A stretch of 64,000 nucleotides of DNA from NCBI RefSeq assembly GCF_022012445.1, contig NZ_JAKLTS010000004.1, positions 186,001 to 250,000 on the forward strand. The letters run 5' to 3'. Under the pieces are notes generated by a model, which saw nothing but the letters and a program-made list of their open reading frames with translations, did no database searches and was not told the origin of the DNA. This DNA comes from Massilia sp. TS11 (GTDB lineage: Bacteria; Pseudomonadota; Gammaproteobacteria; Burkholderiales; Burkholderiaceae_D). Numbering within the stretch: the first letter of the stretch is position 1; the number at the start of each line of letters is the position of its first letter. The translations under genes and the position numbers were made by a program. Shown in pieces: positions 37,701 through 46,009 of this stretch.

Positions 37701-37845
37701 GGTGGCCCGACTTTTCAGCGATATATTTTTCGGCTTGGGATTGTATGAATCCTGGCAAGGCCTGCCAGGCCAGGAGCAGCAGCGCACCGCTCACGCCCAG
37801 CAGCGTGAGGGCGAGCGCTTTCAGCGAGGGACGACGCAGCCGCAT
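34753..37845 (-). CDS. DUF748 (AsmA-like) envelope protein
   Basis: A 1030-residue protein with one N-terminal membrane anchor (SLKALALTLLGVSGALLLLAW) followed by a very long, mostly beta-rich periplasmic part. Repeated LxLxxLxL and ALKGGQYDLASQQL segments resemble the AsmA/DUF748 family. The region GLPVSGSLDDPEFSYGSLVWK is the DUF748 hallmark. After it comes an OmpA-like stretch (KIAFEPGAAALTPPEREKL). AsmA-like proteins are thought to bridge the membranes and move phospholipid; a role here is inferred. It starts 18 bases after the glycine-zipper gene on the same strand. Confidence 0.82.
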   Translation of the reverse strand: MRLRRPSLKALALTLLGVSGALLLLAWQALPGFIQSQAEKYIAEKSGHHLRMARPQIDWGALRLDLRDVVLSEPDGKRLLSVPLLSIDLSASSLHQRALVCDAVRIEGLQAELALDRAGKFNWAPLIAALSSPPSAPDTPLPRLEIQSLVLAGGRLAFADAASQYALKIMPLDLALYQVSTLSSGPGRYQLAASTGDGARLQWRGQFGLQPLSLNGHLQLDHLNLAGLRPYLDPLLPVTLAKGQLNLAGDLHLAQRAKGFALRTEAVQLGVRGLRIEPDRPGMPVFDIAELALKGGQYDLASQQLKLGQLVLSGNLVDLPQAGGAPMNLLELAEARLEDAQLALGKQRVDMGRLLLRGGKLHGVRDARGRVDVVEALRSTAGPKGGKASAGPAWQVALDKLELADFVADFRDETVSPAAAFQLDDIDFSLAKLSTDLTRALPLQLAVHVRSGGTLQAKGSVAPASGLADLDLKLSDLALAPAQPYLSKVARLRFAGGAMSGEGRAQLGQGGASFRGGFALRDLNLQDADSGDTVVSFRKLGTRSLDASTRALAIRELSVEGLDTSLVIAKDRSVNVSRIFRHAGTAAPAPAAATAAPVFPVSIDRLRLIDGEMDFADLSLALPFGTRIHKLNGSINGLSTRRGVPGQVELDGQVDEFGLARAVGQLDLMNPAAFMDLKVVFRNVEMTRLTPYSATFAGRKIDSGKLSLDLEYRIKQRQLEGDNKIVMDRLVLGSRVDSASAKDLPLDLAIALLEDADGRIDLGLPVSGSLDDPEFSYGSLVWKAIRNVVGKLVTAPFRALGALFGAHETFEKIAFEPGAAALTPPEREKLLRLVGMLDKRPGLVLTMHGVYAEADRAALRDSRLRRAIALKAGLSLAGDEDPGPLSTQTPAIQVAIEALYAERFGAAELATLKAAYRQANPGKTDEGVAGKMMSRLAGLFTKTPQFSAAELASWQGADFHARLAERLLAREDVDDAALRALAEERARQLRAALEAAGAAAARVLVGAPELSTTEGRDIPLKLVLGAAPRQ

Positions 37846-37863
37846 GCCTGGCCGTCGCCGCGC

Positions 37864-38433
37864 TTAGCGACGGACGATGCTGTTACCCGACAGTTTGACG
37901 CCGTTGCCAGCAGCAAAGCCCGGATCGTGGTCGAAGCTGAAATTGCGCTCTTCGCCCGCATCCATCTTCACCTTCACCACCCAGATCTTGGTGGCTTTCA
38001 TGTTTTCTTCGACCTTGCGGCCAGCATAGGCGCCGCCAGCGGCACCGGCGATGGTGGCCAGGGTCTTGCCGTTGCCGCCGCCAACCTGATTGCCGAGCAG
38101 CGCACCGGCGACACCGCCGCCAATCGTGCCGAGGGCGCCGGCCTCGCCCTTCTTCTCTTCGACGTGGACCGACAGCACCTTGCCGCAATCGGCGCAGACG
38201 GCGCCGGCCGTGGCCGGGGCGGCCTTCAGCGCGGCCAGTGCGGACTCGTATTCCGCCTTGGCATCACGCAGACATTGCATGCGCGTGCTCGAGGTCTTTT
38301 CCTCGGCGCACAGCTTCTTGTCGGATTCGTAGCGCGCCGCAGCTTCCTTGCTCGATTGCGGAGCAACCGGGGTCGTGGCGGCGAAAGCTTGGCTGCCCAC
38401 CAGCAGCAACATCAGGAGCGATTGACGAGTCAT
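37864..38433 (-). CDS. Glycine-zipper 2TM domain protein
   Basis: A 189-residue exported protein with signal peptide MTRQSLLMLLLVGSQAFA. A charged helical segment (YESDKKLCAEEKTSSTRMQC) is followed by a short CADC pair. Then come the glycine-zipper hairpins (GTIGGGVAGALLGNQVGGG and ATIAGAAGGAYAGRKVEE), which are typical of outer-membrane lipoprotein SlyB/Rick_17kDa-type domains. The C-terminal part (KIWVVKVKMDAGEERNFSF) resembles proteins that end in a small beta domain. AAGGAC precedes the ATG at 38433. It is likely cotranscribed with the DUF748 gene; both look like envelope-maintenance factors. Confidence 0.82.
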   Translation of the reverse strand: MTRQSLLMLLLVGSQAFAATTPVAPQSSKEAAARYESDKKLCAEEKTSSTRMQCLRDAKAEYESALAALKAAPATAGAVCADCGKVLSVHVEEKKGEAGALGTIGGGVAGALLGNQVGGGNGKTLATIAGAAGGAYAGRKVEENMKATKIWVVKVKMDAGEERNFSFDHDPGFAAGNGVKLSGNSIVRR

Positions 38434-38606
38434 GGCGATGTCCTTACAAGAAAGATTTTCCAGACTCAATTATAGGCCGAACGTCACACGTACTTGAACA
38501 CTATTGGTTATTCGAGAACTCGGCGACCAATTTCAAATCGTGCTCGGCCACCCCGCTCACGAACGGCCAAGCCAGCAGGCTGGACCGTCCCAAGTTGCTC
38601 CGATGC

Positions 38607-40025
38607 TCAGGGCGCCGCGGCGTAGGTGTTCACCAGCTGATACAGGAACTCGCGCCCCTGCAGCAGCGACTGCACGCCGATGTATTCGTTCAGGCCGTGT
38701 GCATTGGCCAGGTCGGGCCCAATGAAGAAGCCGCTGATGCCATAGGTCGGAATCCCGGCCGCATTCAGGAACTGGCCGTCGGTCGCGCCCGATTGCAGCA
38801 CGGGCAGCACCGGCACGCCGGGCCAGGTCTTGGCCATCAGTGCCTGCACCGGTCCCAGAATCTTGCTGCTGAGGACAGGCGGCGGCGAGCTCTTGCCGCG
38901 GATTTCCAGGGTTTCCACCTTCACCTGCGGGTCGCCGATCAGCTTCACCAGAGTCTGGCGTACGGCCTCCTGCTCCACCCCGGGGAAGATGCGGCAATTG
39001 ATGTTGGCACGGGCGCGCTGCGGCAGCGCATTGGTGGCGTGGCCGGCCTCCAGCGTCGTGGCCACGCAGGTGGTGCGCAGCATCGCGGCCCAGCTCGGGT
39101 CGCGCGCCGAGATCAGCTCCGCCGCCTTTGCATCGGCCGGATTCTTCAGCAGCGCTTCCATCGCATTCGCCACATCCGCATGCCCGGCGGCACGCTGCAG
39201 CTTGGCCATGCCTGCCAGATAGCCGCGGCTGCCGTCGGCCAGCTGCACCGGGAAGCGATAGGCTTCGATCTTCTTCAGCGCGCCCGCCAGATGGTAGATT
39301 GCATTGTCCGGCAGGGGCCGCGAGCTGTGGCCGCCGCGATTGGTCACTTCCAGACGGTAGTTCTGCGTCGTCTTTTCGCCGGCCTGCACCGTCATCGACA
39401 CGCGCTTGCCGCTGGCATCGAGTTCACCCCAGGCGCCTTCGTTGATGGCGAACTCCGCGTCGATCAGCGCGCGCCGGTTTTCGGTCAGCCATTTGGCACC
39501 GTTGAAGGCGCCATTCGTTTCTTCGCCACAGGTCAGCGCCACCTTCACCGTGCGACGCGGCACGATGCCTTCGCGCTTCATGCGGATCAGACTGTCGACC
39601 CATACGGCGGCCTGGGCCTTGTCGTCGCTAGCGCCGCGCGCGTAGAAGTTGCCGTTCTCTTCCACCAGCACGAAGGGGTCGCGCGTCCAGTCTTCGCGCT
39701 TGGCCTCGACCACGTCGATATGGGCCAGCAGCAGCATCGGCCGGATCTTCGGATCACTGCCTTGCAGCACGGCGACGAGTCCACCCTCTTTCGGATGGGC
39801 CGGATCGGCAAACAGATGCAGGTCCGCTTCCGGCAGGCCGGCCGCCTTCAGGCGCGCCGCCATGCGCTCGGCGGCCAGGGTGCAGCTGCCGGCCGACAAG
39901 GTGGTATTCGTCTCGACCAGCTCTTTGTAAAGACTGCGAAATTCCGCTTCGCCCGGATAAGCGGCGCTCTGCGCCTGGGCGGAAAAACTGACTAAGAGGG
40001 AGAGCAGCAGGACAGGCAGGCGCAT
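38607..40025 (-). CDS. Secreted M20 family metallopeptidase
   Basis: A 472-residue zinc peptidase with signal peptide (MRLPVLLLSLLVSFSAQAQ). Metal-site motifs of the M20/ArgE-DapE family are visible: LLAHIDVV (His and the catalytic Asp two residues on), GASDDKAQ (bridging Asp) and TCGEETNGAF (Glu-Glu). NRGGHSSRPLPDNAIYHLA is the dimerisation-domain His motif. It probably trims amino acids or dipeptides in the periplasm. GGAG lies 5 bases before the ATG at 40025. It is monocistronic. Confidence 0.9.
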   Translation of the reverse strand: MRLPVLLLSLLVSFSAQAQSAAYPGEAEFRSLYKELVETNTTLSAGSCTLAAERMAARLKAAGLPEADLHLFADPAHPKEGGLVAVLQGSDPKIRPMLLLAHIDVVEAKREDWTRDPFVLVEENGNFYARGASDDKAQAAVWVDSLIRMKREGIVPRRTVKVALTCGEETNGAFNGAKWLTENRRALIDAEFAINEGAWGELDASGKRVSMTVQAGEKTTQNYRLEVTNRGGHSSRPLPDNAIYHLAGALKKIEAYRFPVQLADGSRGYLAGMAKLQRAAGHADVANAMEALLKNPADAKAAELISARDPSWAAMLRTTCVATTLEAGHATNALPQRARANINCRIFPGVEQEAVRQTLVKLIGDPQVKVETLEIRGKSSPPPVLSSKILGPVQALMAKTWPGVPVLPVLQSGATDGQFLNAAGIPTYGISGFFIGPDLANAHGLNEYIGVQSLLQGREFLYQLVNTYAAAP

Positions 40026-40104
40026 GAGAACTCCGGTCGGGTGAAGGAATCGGAGCAGTATGTTTCTCCTACGCAGGAGTGTCAATCGCTGTCCCGCCCT
40101 TCAC

Positions 40105-41208
40105 TCAACGCGCCGCGCCCGAATAGCTGATGCGGTAGATGGCGCCGGCGAAGTCATCGGCCACCAGCAGCGAGCCATCGGGCAGCATCTGGACATCGGC
40201 CGGACGGCCCCACGGCGCTTCGCCCTGCAGCCAGCCGGTGGCAAACGGGGTGTAGGACACCGCCTTGCCATCGTTCAGTTTCACCAGGCTGATCCGGTAG
40301 CCGACTTTCTTCGAACGGTTCCAGGAACCATGCTCGGCGATAAAGACCTGGCCCTTGTACTCGGCCGGGAACTGGTTGCCCGTGTAAAAGCGCATCCCGA
40401 GCGCGGCCACATGTGCCCCCAGGGTCTGCACCGGCGGCACAAATTCCTTGCAGCTGCGCTTGGCGCCGAAGTCCGGGTCGGCAATCGTGCCCGCATGGCA
40501 GTAGGGATAGCCGAAATGCTGGCCCGGCTTGCTCAGGCGGTTCAGCTCGTCGGGCGGCAGATCGTCGCCCAGCATGTCGCGCCCGTTGTCGGTGAACCAC
40601 AGCTCATTGTTTGCCGGGTCCCAGTCGAAGCCGACGGTATTGCGCACGCCGCGCGCCACCACTTCCGTGTTCGAGCCATCGGCCCGCATGCGCAGAATAT
40701 TGGCGTACTTGTCCGGATCGGGTTCGCAGATATTGCAGGGCGCGCCGACCGGCACATACAGCAGGCCATCCGGCCCGAAGCGGATGAAGCGCCAGCCGTG
40801 GTGCTTCTCCTTGGGCAGATCGGCGCGGATCACGGTCGGCTTGGGCGGGTTCTTCAATTGCGTGTCGATGACGTCCAGGCGCAGCAGACGCTCCACCGCC
40901 GACACGTACAAATTGCCGTCGCGGTAGGCCACGCCGACCGGCATGTTCAAGCCGCTGGCCAGCACATGCAGGGTGCCCGCGCGGTACTGGGCGTCGAGCT
41001 CCAGCCCATACACCTTGCCCTCGCCCATCGATCCGATGTAGAGCACGTTATTCTTGCCCAGCGCCATAGCCCGTGCATTCGGCACGCGCGCCAGCAGTTC
41101 AATCTTGAAACCCGGCGGCAGCTGAATCTGATTGAGCGGCAAGTCAGCCGCCAAAGCGCTGGCCGCCAGCCAACAGGCGCCGACAAAGGCGATCACAGTC
41201 TTACGCAT
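40105..41208 (-). CDS. Secreted sorbosone/PQQ-type dehydrogenase-like beta-propeller protein
   Basis: A 367-residue exported protein (signal peptide MRKTVIAFVGACWLAASALA) of the GDH/sorbosone dehydrogenase superfamily with a six-bladed propeller. Diagnostic segments are HHGWRFIRFGPDGLLYVPVG, then GFDWDPANNELWFTDNGRD, which is followed by a calcium-like loop (MLGDDLPPDELNRL), and WLQGEAPWGRPADV. It probably oxidises a sugar in the periplasm with PQQ as cofactor, although a cofactor cannot be confirmed from sequence. AGGAGG precedes the ATG. It sits 8 bases after the dioxygenase gene on the same strand. Confidence 0.86.
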   Translation of the reverse strand: MRKTVIAFVGACWLAASALAADLPLNQIQLPPGFKIELLARVPNARAMALGKNNVLYIGSMGEGKVYGLELDAQYRAGTLHVLASGLNMPVGVAYRDGNLYVSAVERLLRLDVIDTQLKNPPKPTVIRADLPKEKHHGWRFIRFGPDGLLYVPVGAPCNICEPDPDKYANILRMRADGSNTEVVARGVRNTVGFDWDPANNELWFTDNGRDMLGDDLPPDELNRLSKPGQHFGYPYCHAGTIADPDFGAKRSCKEFVPPVQTLGAHVAALGMRFYTGNQFPAEYKGQVFIAEHGSWNRSKKVGYRISLVKLNDGKAVSYTPFATGWLQGEAPWGRPADVQMLPDGSLLVADDFAGAIYRISYSGAAR

Positions 41209-41216
41209 GCTTCCTC

Positions 41217-42221
41217 CTAACGGAACAAACGCTTCACTTTTTTGACAATGGCATTGTCGATCTTATCGAGCACCAGCGGCGCCGCCGAGGCCGCACGCGG
41301 ATAAGGCAGGCGGTCTTCCTCTTCGGGACAGATCGGATCCTGATACACGAGGCCGCCATTGATCGCATACCCGAACGGCGCGCGGCGCGGCGCACGGCGG
41401 TCGGACGGATAGGCCGTCTGGCTCGAATAATGGGTCACATAGCTTTTGCGCGTCAGGGCCGGGTTGTTGACCACCGAGCCGCCATGCACGAGCGCCGCAT
41501 GCCAGAAGAAGACATCGCCCTTCTTCGGATAGAACACCTCGCGCTGCAGGCCCGCGGCTGCGCATTTCTCTTCCAGGAAGCGGGCGAACTCCTGCTCATT
41601 ACGCGGGCAGCCGGGCGTCATCAGAATGCCCTCGCCCCAATCGAACTTCTCCAGCCGGTGCGAGCCCGGGTAATAAAACAGCGGCCCCGCATCGGGATGC
41701 ACGTCTTCCAGCGCGATCCAGGTGGCGGCCAGATGGCTGGGGATGCGCGACTGCACATAGGGGAAATCCTGATGTGTACCCTGCTCCGTGCTGTGTTTGA
41801 AACTGAGCGACTGCATGGCCACCACCGTATCCTGAAACACGTGCTGCAGGAAGCCGACGATGCGCGGATGCAGCGACAACTGCTTCCCCGCCTGCGACAG
41901 ATTGTGCAGGTCCATGATGCGCAGGTGGTGCTGGGCGAAGGCCTCGGGCGGCAGATCGCAGGCCTGGCGCACACCATAGCCCTCCACCAGCATGCGCACG
42001 CGCGTGCGCTCCGGCTGAGACAGCACGCTCTCCATATCCTCCAGGTAGGCGTCGATCAGGGCGTGGTCGATCAGACCGGGCATGCGGATGAAGCCAAATT
42101 TCACCCAATGCGCAAGCAAGGCTTCCAGTGCGGGGTCGCCCTGGGCGCGCGCGTAGGCGGCGACGTCCGGGTTGGCGCGGTCCAGCCAGGGCAAGGTATC
42201 GGGCACGAAGTCGAGCGGCAT
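41217..42221 (-). CDS. Phytanoyl-CoA dioxygenase (PhyH) family protein
   Basis: A 334-residue Fe(II)/2-oxoglutarate-dependent oxygenase-like protein. The metal motif HxD is in GTHQDFPYV, and the distal His is likely in ALVHGGS, followed by an Arg (NPALTRKSYVTHY) suited to bind 2-oxoglutarate. LFYYPGSHRLEKF is a typical PhyH segment. It may hydroxylate a small molecule; the substrate is unknown. GAGGAC precedes the ATG. It shares a direction and an 8-base gap with the sorbosone dehydrogenase-like gene, but no common pathway is obvious. Confidence 0.85.
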   Translation of the reverse strand: MPLDFVPDTLPWLDRANPDVAAYARAQGDPALEALLAHWVKFGFIRMPGLIDHALIDAYLEDMESVLSQPERTRVRMLVEGYGVRQACDLPPEAFAQHHLRIMDLHNLSQAGKQLSLHPRIVGFLQHVFQDTVVAMQSLSFKHSTEQGTHQDFPYVQSRIPSHLAATWIALEDVHPDAGPLFYYPGSHRLEKFDWGEGILMTPGCPRNEQEFARFLEEKCAAAGLQREVFYPKKGDVFFWHAALVHGGSVVNNPALTRKSYVTHYSSQTAYPSDRRAPRRAPFGYAINGGLVYQDPICPEEEDRLPYPRAASAAPLVLDKIDNAIVKKVKRLFR

Positions 42222-42254
42222 ACGTCCTCAGGAAAAGGGGGATCGAAAGCCGGA

Positions 42255-43010
42255 TTATGCGATATTTTTCAGACCAAGCGCAGCCAGGGCTTCGCCCCCT
42301 TCCGCAAAGATCGACAGCACCTGCAGAAAGCTCGCATCCGGGGCCGCCTGCAGCGTCAGCATCTGCGCGCTGGCCGGGTGGCGGAAGCGGATGCCGATCG
42401 CCGCCAGCATCAGCCGCCCCTGACCAAAGCGCTCGGCGAAATAGCGGTTGTGGCGTCCGCGCCCGTGGTTGGCGTCGCCGATGATCGGATGGCTGATGTG
42501 CTTCATATGCCGGCGCAGCTGGTGCTTGCGGCCCGTCTCCGGATACAGCGCCACCAGGCTATAGCGGCTGGTCGGATGGCCCTCGATCGCTACCGGAATC
42601 TCGGTCGTCGCCAGACGACGAAAGCGCGTGCGCGCCTCGCGCAGCGGATGCTCGCCCACGCTGCGCTGGCGGTTTTCCGGTTCCTCGCGCAGCGGGTGGT
42701 CGATCAGGCCCTGCTCCGGCGCCCAGCCACGCACCATGGCCAGATAGGTCTTGCTCACCTCCCCCGCCATCAGGGCCTGGCCAAGCGTGCTGGCCGTCTG
42801 CGGATCACGCGCGAATACCAGCAGGCCCGACGTGGGCCGGTCGAGCCGGTGCATCGGATAGACATGCTCGCCCCCGTTCATCGCGCGCGCATACTGGAGC
42901 GCAAACTCAGTCTCGTGCGGGTCGATGGGGCTGCGGTGCACCAGCAAGCCGGCCGGCTTGTGCACCACCAGCAGCCAGGGGTCGCGGTAGATTTCGGTGA
43001 GTGGGTTCAT
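42255..43010 (-). CDS. truC: tRNA pseudouridine-65 synthase-like protein
   Basis: A 251-residue RluA-family synthase. The catalytic motif is HRLDRPTSGLLVFA with the nucleophilic Asp. KPAGLLVHRSP at the N-terminus and ETGRKHQLRRHMKHISHPIIGD in the C-terminal part match TruC, which modifies U65 of tRNA. It overlaps the upstream sensor kinase as ATGA and so is the last gene of a cytochrome b561-qseB-qseC-truC operon, an odd partnership. Confidence 0.88.
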   Translation of the reverse strand: MNPLTEIYRDPWLLVVHKPAGLLVHRSPIDPHETEFALQYARAMNGGEHVYPMHRLDRPTSGLLVFARDPQTASTLGQALMAGEVSKTYLAMVRGWAPEQGLIDHPLREEPENRQRSVGEHPLREARTRFRRLATTEIPVAIEGHPTSRYSLVALYPETGRKHQLRRHMKHISHPIIGDANHGRGRHNRYFAERFGQGRLMLAAIGIRFRHPASAQMLTLQAAPDASFLQVLSIFAEGGEALAALGLKNIA

Positions 43011-44356
43011 TCGGCTGGGCGTGAGCCTTCGCGGCGGATGTCGACGGCCAGCCCGCCCAGCGCGGCCGACGGCGCCAGCGCCACCTGCCAGTGATGGACC
43101 GCGGCGATGCGGCGCACGATCGACCAGCCAAGGCCACTGCCCGAGGCGCTGTTGCCGAGCACCCGGAAAAAGCGCTCGCCCAGACGCGCGCGCGCCTCCT
43201 CCGGCAGGCCGGGGCCACTGTCCTGCACGCGCAGCACAAAGCCCTGGGCGGGCCGCGCTTCAACGTCGATCTGCACGCGCGCGCCTTGCGGGCTATAGCG
43301 GATGGCGTTATCGACCAGGTTACGCACCAGGATGGCCAGCAGGGTTTCATTCGCATGCACGGGACAGTGTTCGGGCGCTTCGTAGTCGAGCTGCTGGTCT
43401 TTGTGCAGCGCCACCAGGGCCAGATCGGCCAGCACGGTGCGCACCACCTCGGCCAGATCGCAATCGCTCATCGCCGGCGCGCTGTCGGCCTCCAGGCGCG
43501 ACAGCGTCAGCAGCTGTTCGACCACACGGCTGGCGCGGTCGCAGCCGGCCAAGGTGTTCTGCAGGGCGCGCGTGCGCTCGGGCGCATCCTGCTCCTGCAG
43601 GGCCACCTGGGCATGGGTGCGGATAGCAGCGATCGGGGTGCGCAGCTCGTGCGCGGCATCGGCCGTGAAGCGCCGCTCCGATGCCATCAGGCTGGCGGTG
43701 CGCGCGAACAGCGCATTCAGCGCTGTCACCATCGGCAGCATTTCGACCGGCAGGCCGCTGGTATCAAGCGGCTGCAGCAGATCCGGCTGACGCGCGGCCA
43801 GACTGGCGCGCAGGCGTTCCAGTGGACGCAGGCCCCAGCCGATCGCGAACCACAGGGCCAGTGCCAGCAGCGGCAAGGCCAGCATGACGGGCCACAGCAT
43901 ATTGTGCAGCACGCCCCACAGAATTTCGGTGCGCGAGCCCTGGGCCTCGGCCACGTACACACGCAAGCCGCGGCGCGCATCGCTGGCGCTGAACACGCGC
44001 CAGTCGGCGTCGCCCAGGCGCACCGTGGCAAAGCCCTCGGCAACCGGCATCGGCGTGCGCGGCGCATTCGCCGAGCGCAGGATCAGGCTAGCGCCGTGGT
44101 AGACCTGGAAGGCGACCCGCGGCGCGTAGCGATGCAGCACTGGCGCGTCGCGTCCGGCCTCGTCCTCCTGGGTCTCGGCGTAGGATTGCGACAGCAACAG
44201 CGCCGCCGTCTGGGCCAGGTGGCCATCGAGCAGTTCATCGAGTTCGTGACGGGTATCGCGCCAGGCCGCCATGGCCGCCACCAGCGCGGTAACGGCCACC
44301 GCCCCCAGCACGATCAGCAGCAGGCGGCGGCGCAGCGATGCCGGCCGCGCGTTCAT
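43007..44356 (-). CDS. qseC: Sensor histidine kinase, QseC-like
   Basis: A 449-residue membrane kinase: TM1 (about 10-27), a periplasmic sensor of about 130 residues, TM2 (about 153-173), a short HAMP-like linker, the H box AAHELRTPIAA, an N box NLVDNAIRYSP, G1 DSGPGLP and G2 GSGLGWSIV. The overall build and order with the regulator match QseC/PmrB-type sensors. It phosphorylates the response regulator encoded upstream. It starts by ATGA overlap with that gene. Confidence 0.87.
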   Translation of the reverse strand: MNARPASLRRRLLLIVLGAVAVTALVAAMAAWRDTRHELDELLDGHLAQTAALLLSQSYAETQEDEAGRDAPVLHRYAPRVAFQVYHGASLILRSANAPRTPMPVAEGFATVRLGDADWRVFSASDARRGLRVYVAEAQGSRTEILWGVLHNMLWPVMLALPLLALALWFAIGWGLRPLERLRASLAARQPDLLQPLDTSGLPVEMLPMVTALNALFARTASLMASERRFTADAAHELRTPIAAIRTHAQVALQEQDAPERTRALQNTLAGCDRASRVVEQLLTLSRLEADSAPAMSDCDLAEVVRTVLADLALVALHKDQQLDYEAPEHCPVHANETLLAILVRNLVDNAIRYSPQGARVQIDVEARPAQGFVLRVQDSGPGLPEEARARLGERFFRVLGNSASGSGLGWSIVRRIAAVHHWQVALAPSAALGGLAVDIRREGSRPAE

Positions 44357-45024
44357 GCCGGCCCCGCTTCGCGCATCAGGATATAGCCGACGCCGCGCAC
44401 GGTGCGGATCAGGTCCGACCCGAGCTTGCGGCGCAGATTATGGATGTGGACTTCGATCGCATTGCTGTCGACCTCCTGCCCCCAGCTGTAGAGGTTCTGT
44501 TCGAGCTGGGCGCGCGTCATCACGTGACCGGCATTCAGCATCAGCATGTGCAGCAGATCGAACTCGCGCCCGGACAGGCTGACCGCCGCTTCGCCCTTGT
44601 GCACTGAGCGTGCCGACGGATCGAGCACGATGTCCTGCACGCGCAGCTGCTCGCGCGTCTGGCCATGCGCGCGCCGGATCAGGGCGCGCAGGCGCGCCGC
44701 CAGCTCGTTCAGGTCAATCGGCTTGACCACATAGTCGTCGGCGCCGTGATCCAGGCCGCGGATGCGGTCGGGCACCTGGTCGCGCGCCGTCAGCACCAGG
44801 ATCGGGGTGGCGATGCCGGCAGCGCGCACGCTTGCGAGCACCTGAAAGCCGTCCATGCGCGGCAGGCCGATGTCGAGGACCGCCGCCGCGTAGGCGCCGC
44901 TGCGCAGCTCGCGCTCGGCCAGCTCGCCCTGGCGTACCCAGTCGACCTGGAAGCCGAGCTGGCGCAGACCGGCCCGCAGGCCCTCGCCCAGCAGCGGATC
45001 ATCTTCGGCCAGCAGAATCCTCAT
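44353..45024 (-). CDS. qseB: Response regulator, OmpR/PhoB family (QseB/PmrA-like)
   Basis: A 223-residue two-domain regulator. The receiver domain has acidic residues EDD at 7-9, the phospho-acceptor Asp in AVLDIGLPRMDGF, and K in VVKPIDL. The winged-helix domain is VSLSGREFDLLHMLMLNAG with RAQLEQNLYSWGQEVDSNAIEVHIHNLRRKLG, as in QseB/PmrA. It should control the promoter upstream of its own operon: a CTTAAG-N5-CTTACC site lies at 45773-45789, which fits the PmrA/QseB pattern. It follows the cytochrome b561 gene by 9 bases. Confidence 0.9.
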   Translation of the reverse strand: MRILLAEDDPLLGEGLRAGLRQLGFQVDWVRQGELAERELRSGAYAAAVLDIGLPRMDGFQVLASVRAAGIATPILVLTARDQVPDRIRGLDHGADDYVVKPIDLNELAARLRALIRRAHGQTREQLRVQDIVLDPSARSVHKGEAAVSLSGREFDLLHMLMLNAGHVMTRAQLEQNLYSWGQEVDSNAIEVHIHNLRRKLGSDLIRTVRGVGYILMREAGPA

Positions 45025-45033
45025 GCTCCATCC

Positions 45034-45723
45034 TCAATCGTCGTGATGTTTGTGCCCGCGGTCATGCGACTCGGCGCGCACACCGTCAGCCAGCGCAGCC
45101 GGCGGCGACTGCCATTGTAACCACCAGAAGCCCAGCACGGCGGCCAGCAGCAGGATACCGACCACATTCCAGCCGCTGCGGATACCCTCGCCCTCGGCGC
45201 CGGCCTTGCGGCCGTGGACCATGGCCGGCACCAGCTTCTCGCGATGCAGCAGGCTGCTGGCCAGCACACCGCCGATGTGCACGATCACCACCCCGAGCAT
45301 CAGATTGGCCACCGCCTCGTGCGCATCTTCGAGCCATTCGCCGCCAAGTGCATTGAGGGTGGCGTGGCCGCTCAGGGTCACGGCCAGCGTCAGGCCAAGC
45401 AGGGCCAGAATCGCCAGCGCACCGGCCGGATTATGCCCGGTGAAGTGGCGCGCCTTGCCGCTGAAAAGATCGCGCAGGTAGCCGGCGACGGCGCGCGGAC
45501 CGCGCACAAACTCGCTGAAGCGGGCGTAGCGCGTGCCGATCAGGCCCCACACGAGGCGAAAGCCAACCAGACCCGCCATCGTGTAGCCAAGCGTGACGTG
45601 GACCAGGCGCAGACCATCGCTTTCGGCCGTCAGATAGGCGCCGGCGAAGCACAGCACCATCAGCCAGTGGAACACGCGCACAGGCAGGTCCCACACCAGG
45701 ATGGGACGGGTCGGGGTAGTCAT
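45034..45723 (-). CDS. Cytochrome b561-type membrane protein
   Basis: A 229-residue Ni/Fe-hydrogenase b-type/b561 cytochrome with four membrane helices. His residues in VFHWLMVL, LVHVTLGY, SGHATLNALGG and EDAHEAVANLMLGVVIVHIGGV are the expected haem ligands. The C-terminal helix and a His/Asp-rich tail follow. It transfers electrons in the inner membrane. AAGGAG sits before the ATG at 45723. It is the first gene of the qseBC operon; b561 genes controlled by QseB- or PmrA-like systems are known in related bacteria. Confidence 0.88.
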   Translation of the reverse strand: MTTPTRPILVWDLPVRVFHWLMVLCFAGAYLTAESDGLRLVHVTLGYTMAGLVGFRLVWGLIGTRYARFSEFVRGPRAVAGYLRDLFSGKARHFTGHNPAGALAILALLGLTLAVTLSGHATLNALGGEWLEDAHEAVANLMLGVVIVHIGGVLASSLLHREKLVPAMVHGRKAGAEGEGIRSGWNVVGILLLAAVLGFWWLQWQSPPAALADGVRAESHDRGHKHHDD

Positions 45724-45772
45724 GGTGAACTCCTTGATTGCAGTGGACATGGACACATGCTGCGTGTCCGTC

Positions 45773-45799
45773 CTTAAGGAATTCTTACCTCGCCTTTAG
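45773..45799. promoter_or_regulatory. Putative QseB/PmrA-type operator
   Basis: Direct repeats CTTAAG (45773-45778) and CTTACC (45784-45789), with starts 11 bases apart, and a third looser copy CTTTAG (45794-45799) 10 bases further. The pattern CTTAA-N6-CTTA matches PmrA/QseB boxes. It lies in the 145-base gap between the b561-qseBC operon and the divergent small membrane gene and could serve both. Confidence 0.45.
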
Positions 45800-45868
45800 C
45801 CTGCTAAGAAAACCTTCAGCATCGCGGCGCAGGATGGCAGCATGTTCAAGCCAATCAAGGAGCCAGAC

Positions 45869-46009
45869 ATGAAACGCACCCTGCACAGCTTTGTCGCCCA
45901 GTTTGTCGGCGTGGTCAGCGCCACCCTGTTCTGCGTGGCCGGCGTGGCCTTCCTGAGCACCCCGCTCTACCTGGGCAAACACCCGGGCGAGATCAGCCAG
46001 CCGCGTTAA
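45869..46009 (+). CDS. Small membrane protein, 46 residues
   Basis: A short gene with a perfect AAGGAG site 7 bases before its ATG. The product starts MKRTLHSFVAQFVG, runs through one hydrophobic helix (VVSATLFCVAGVAFL) and ends in a polar tail (STPLYLGKHPGEISQPR). A topology with a basic N-terminus inside the cell is likely. An in-frame ATG at 45842 lacks a site. It diverges from the b561-qseBC operon across a QseB-type box and overlaps the 3' end of the aquaporin gene by 4 bases. No function is known; small membrane peptides are often modulators of sensors or respiratory complexes. Confidence 0.65.
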   Translation: MKRTLHSFVAQFVGVVSATLFCVAGVAFLSTPLYLGKHPGEISQPR

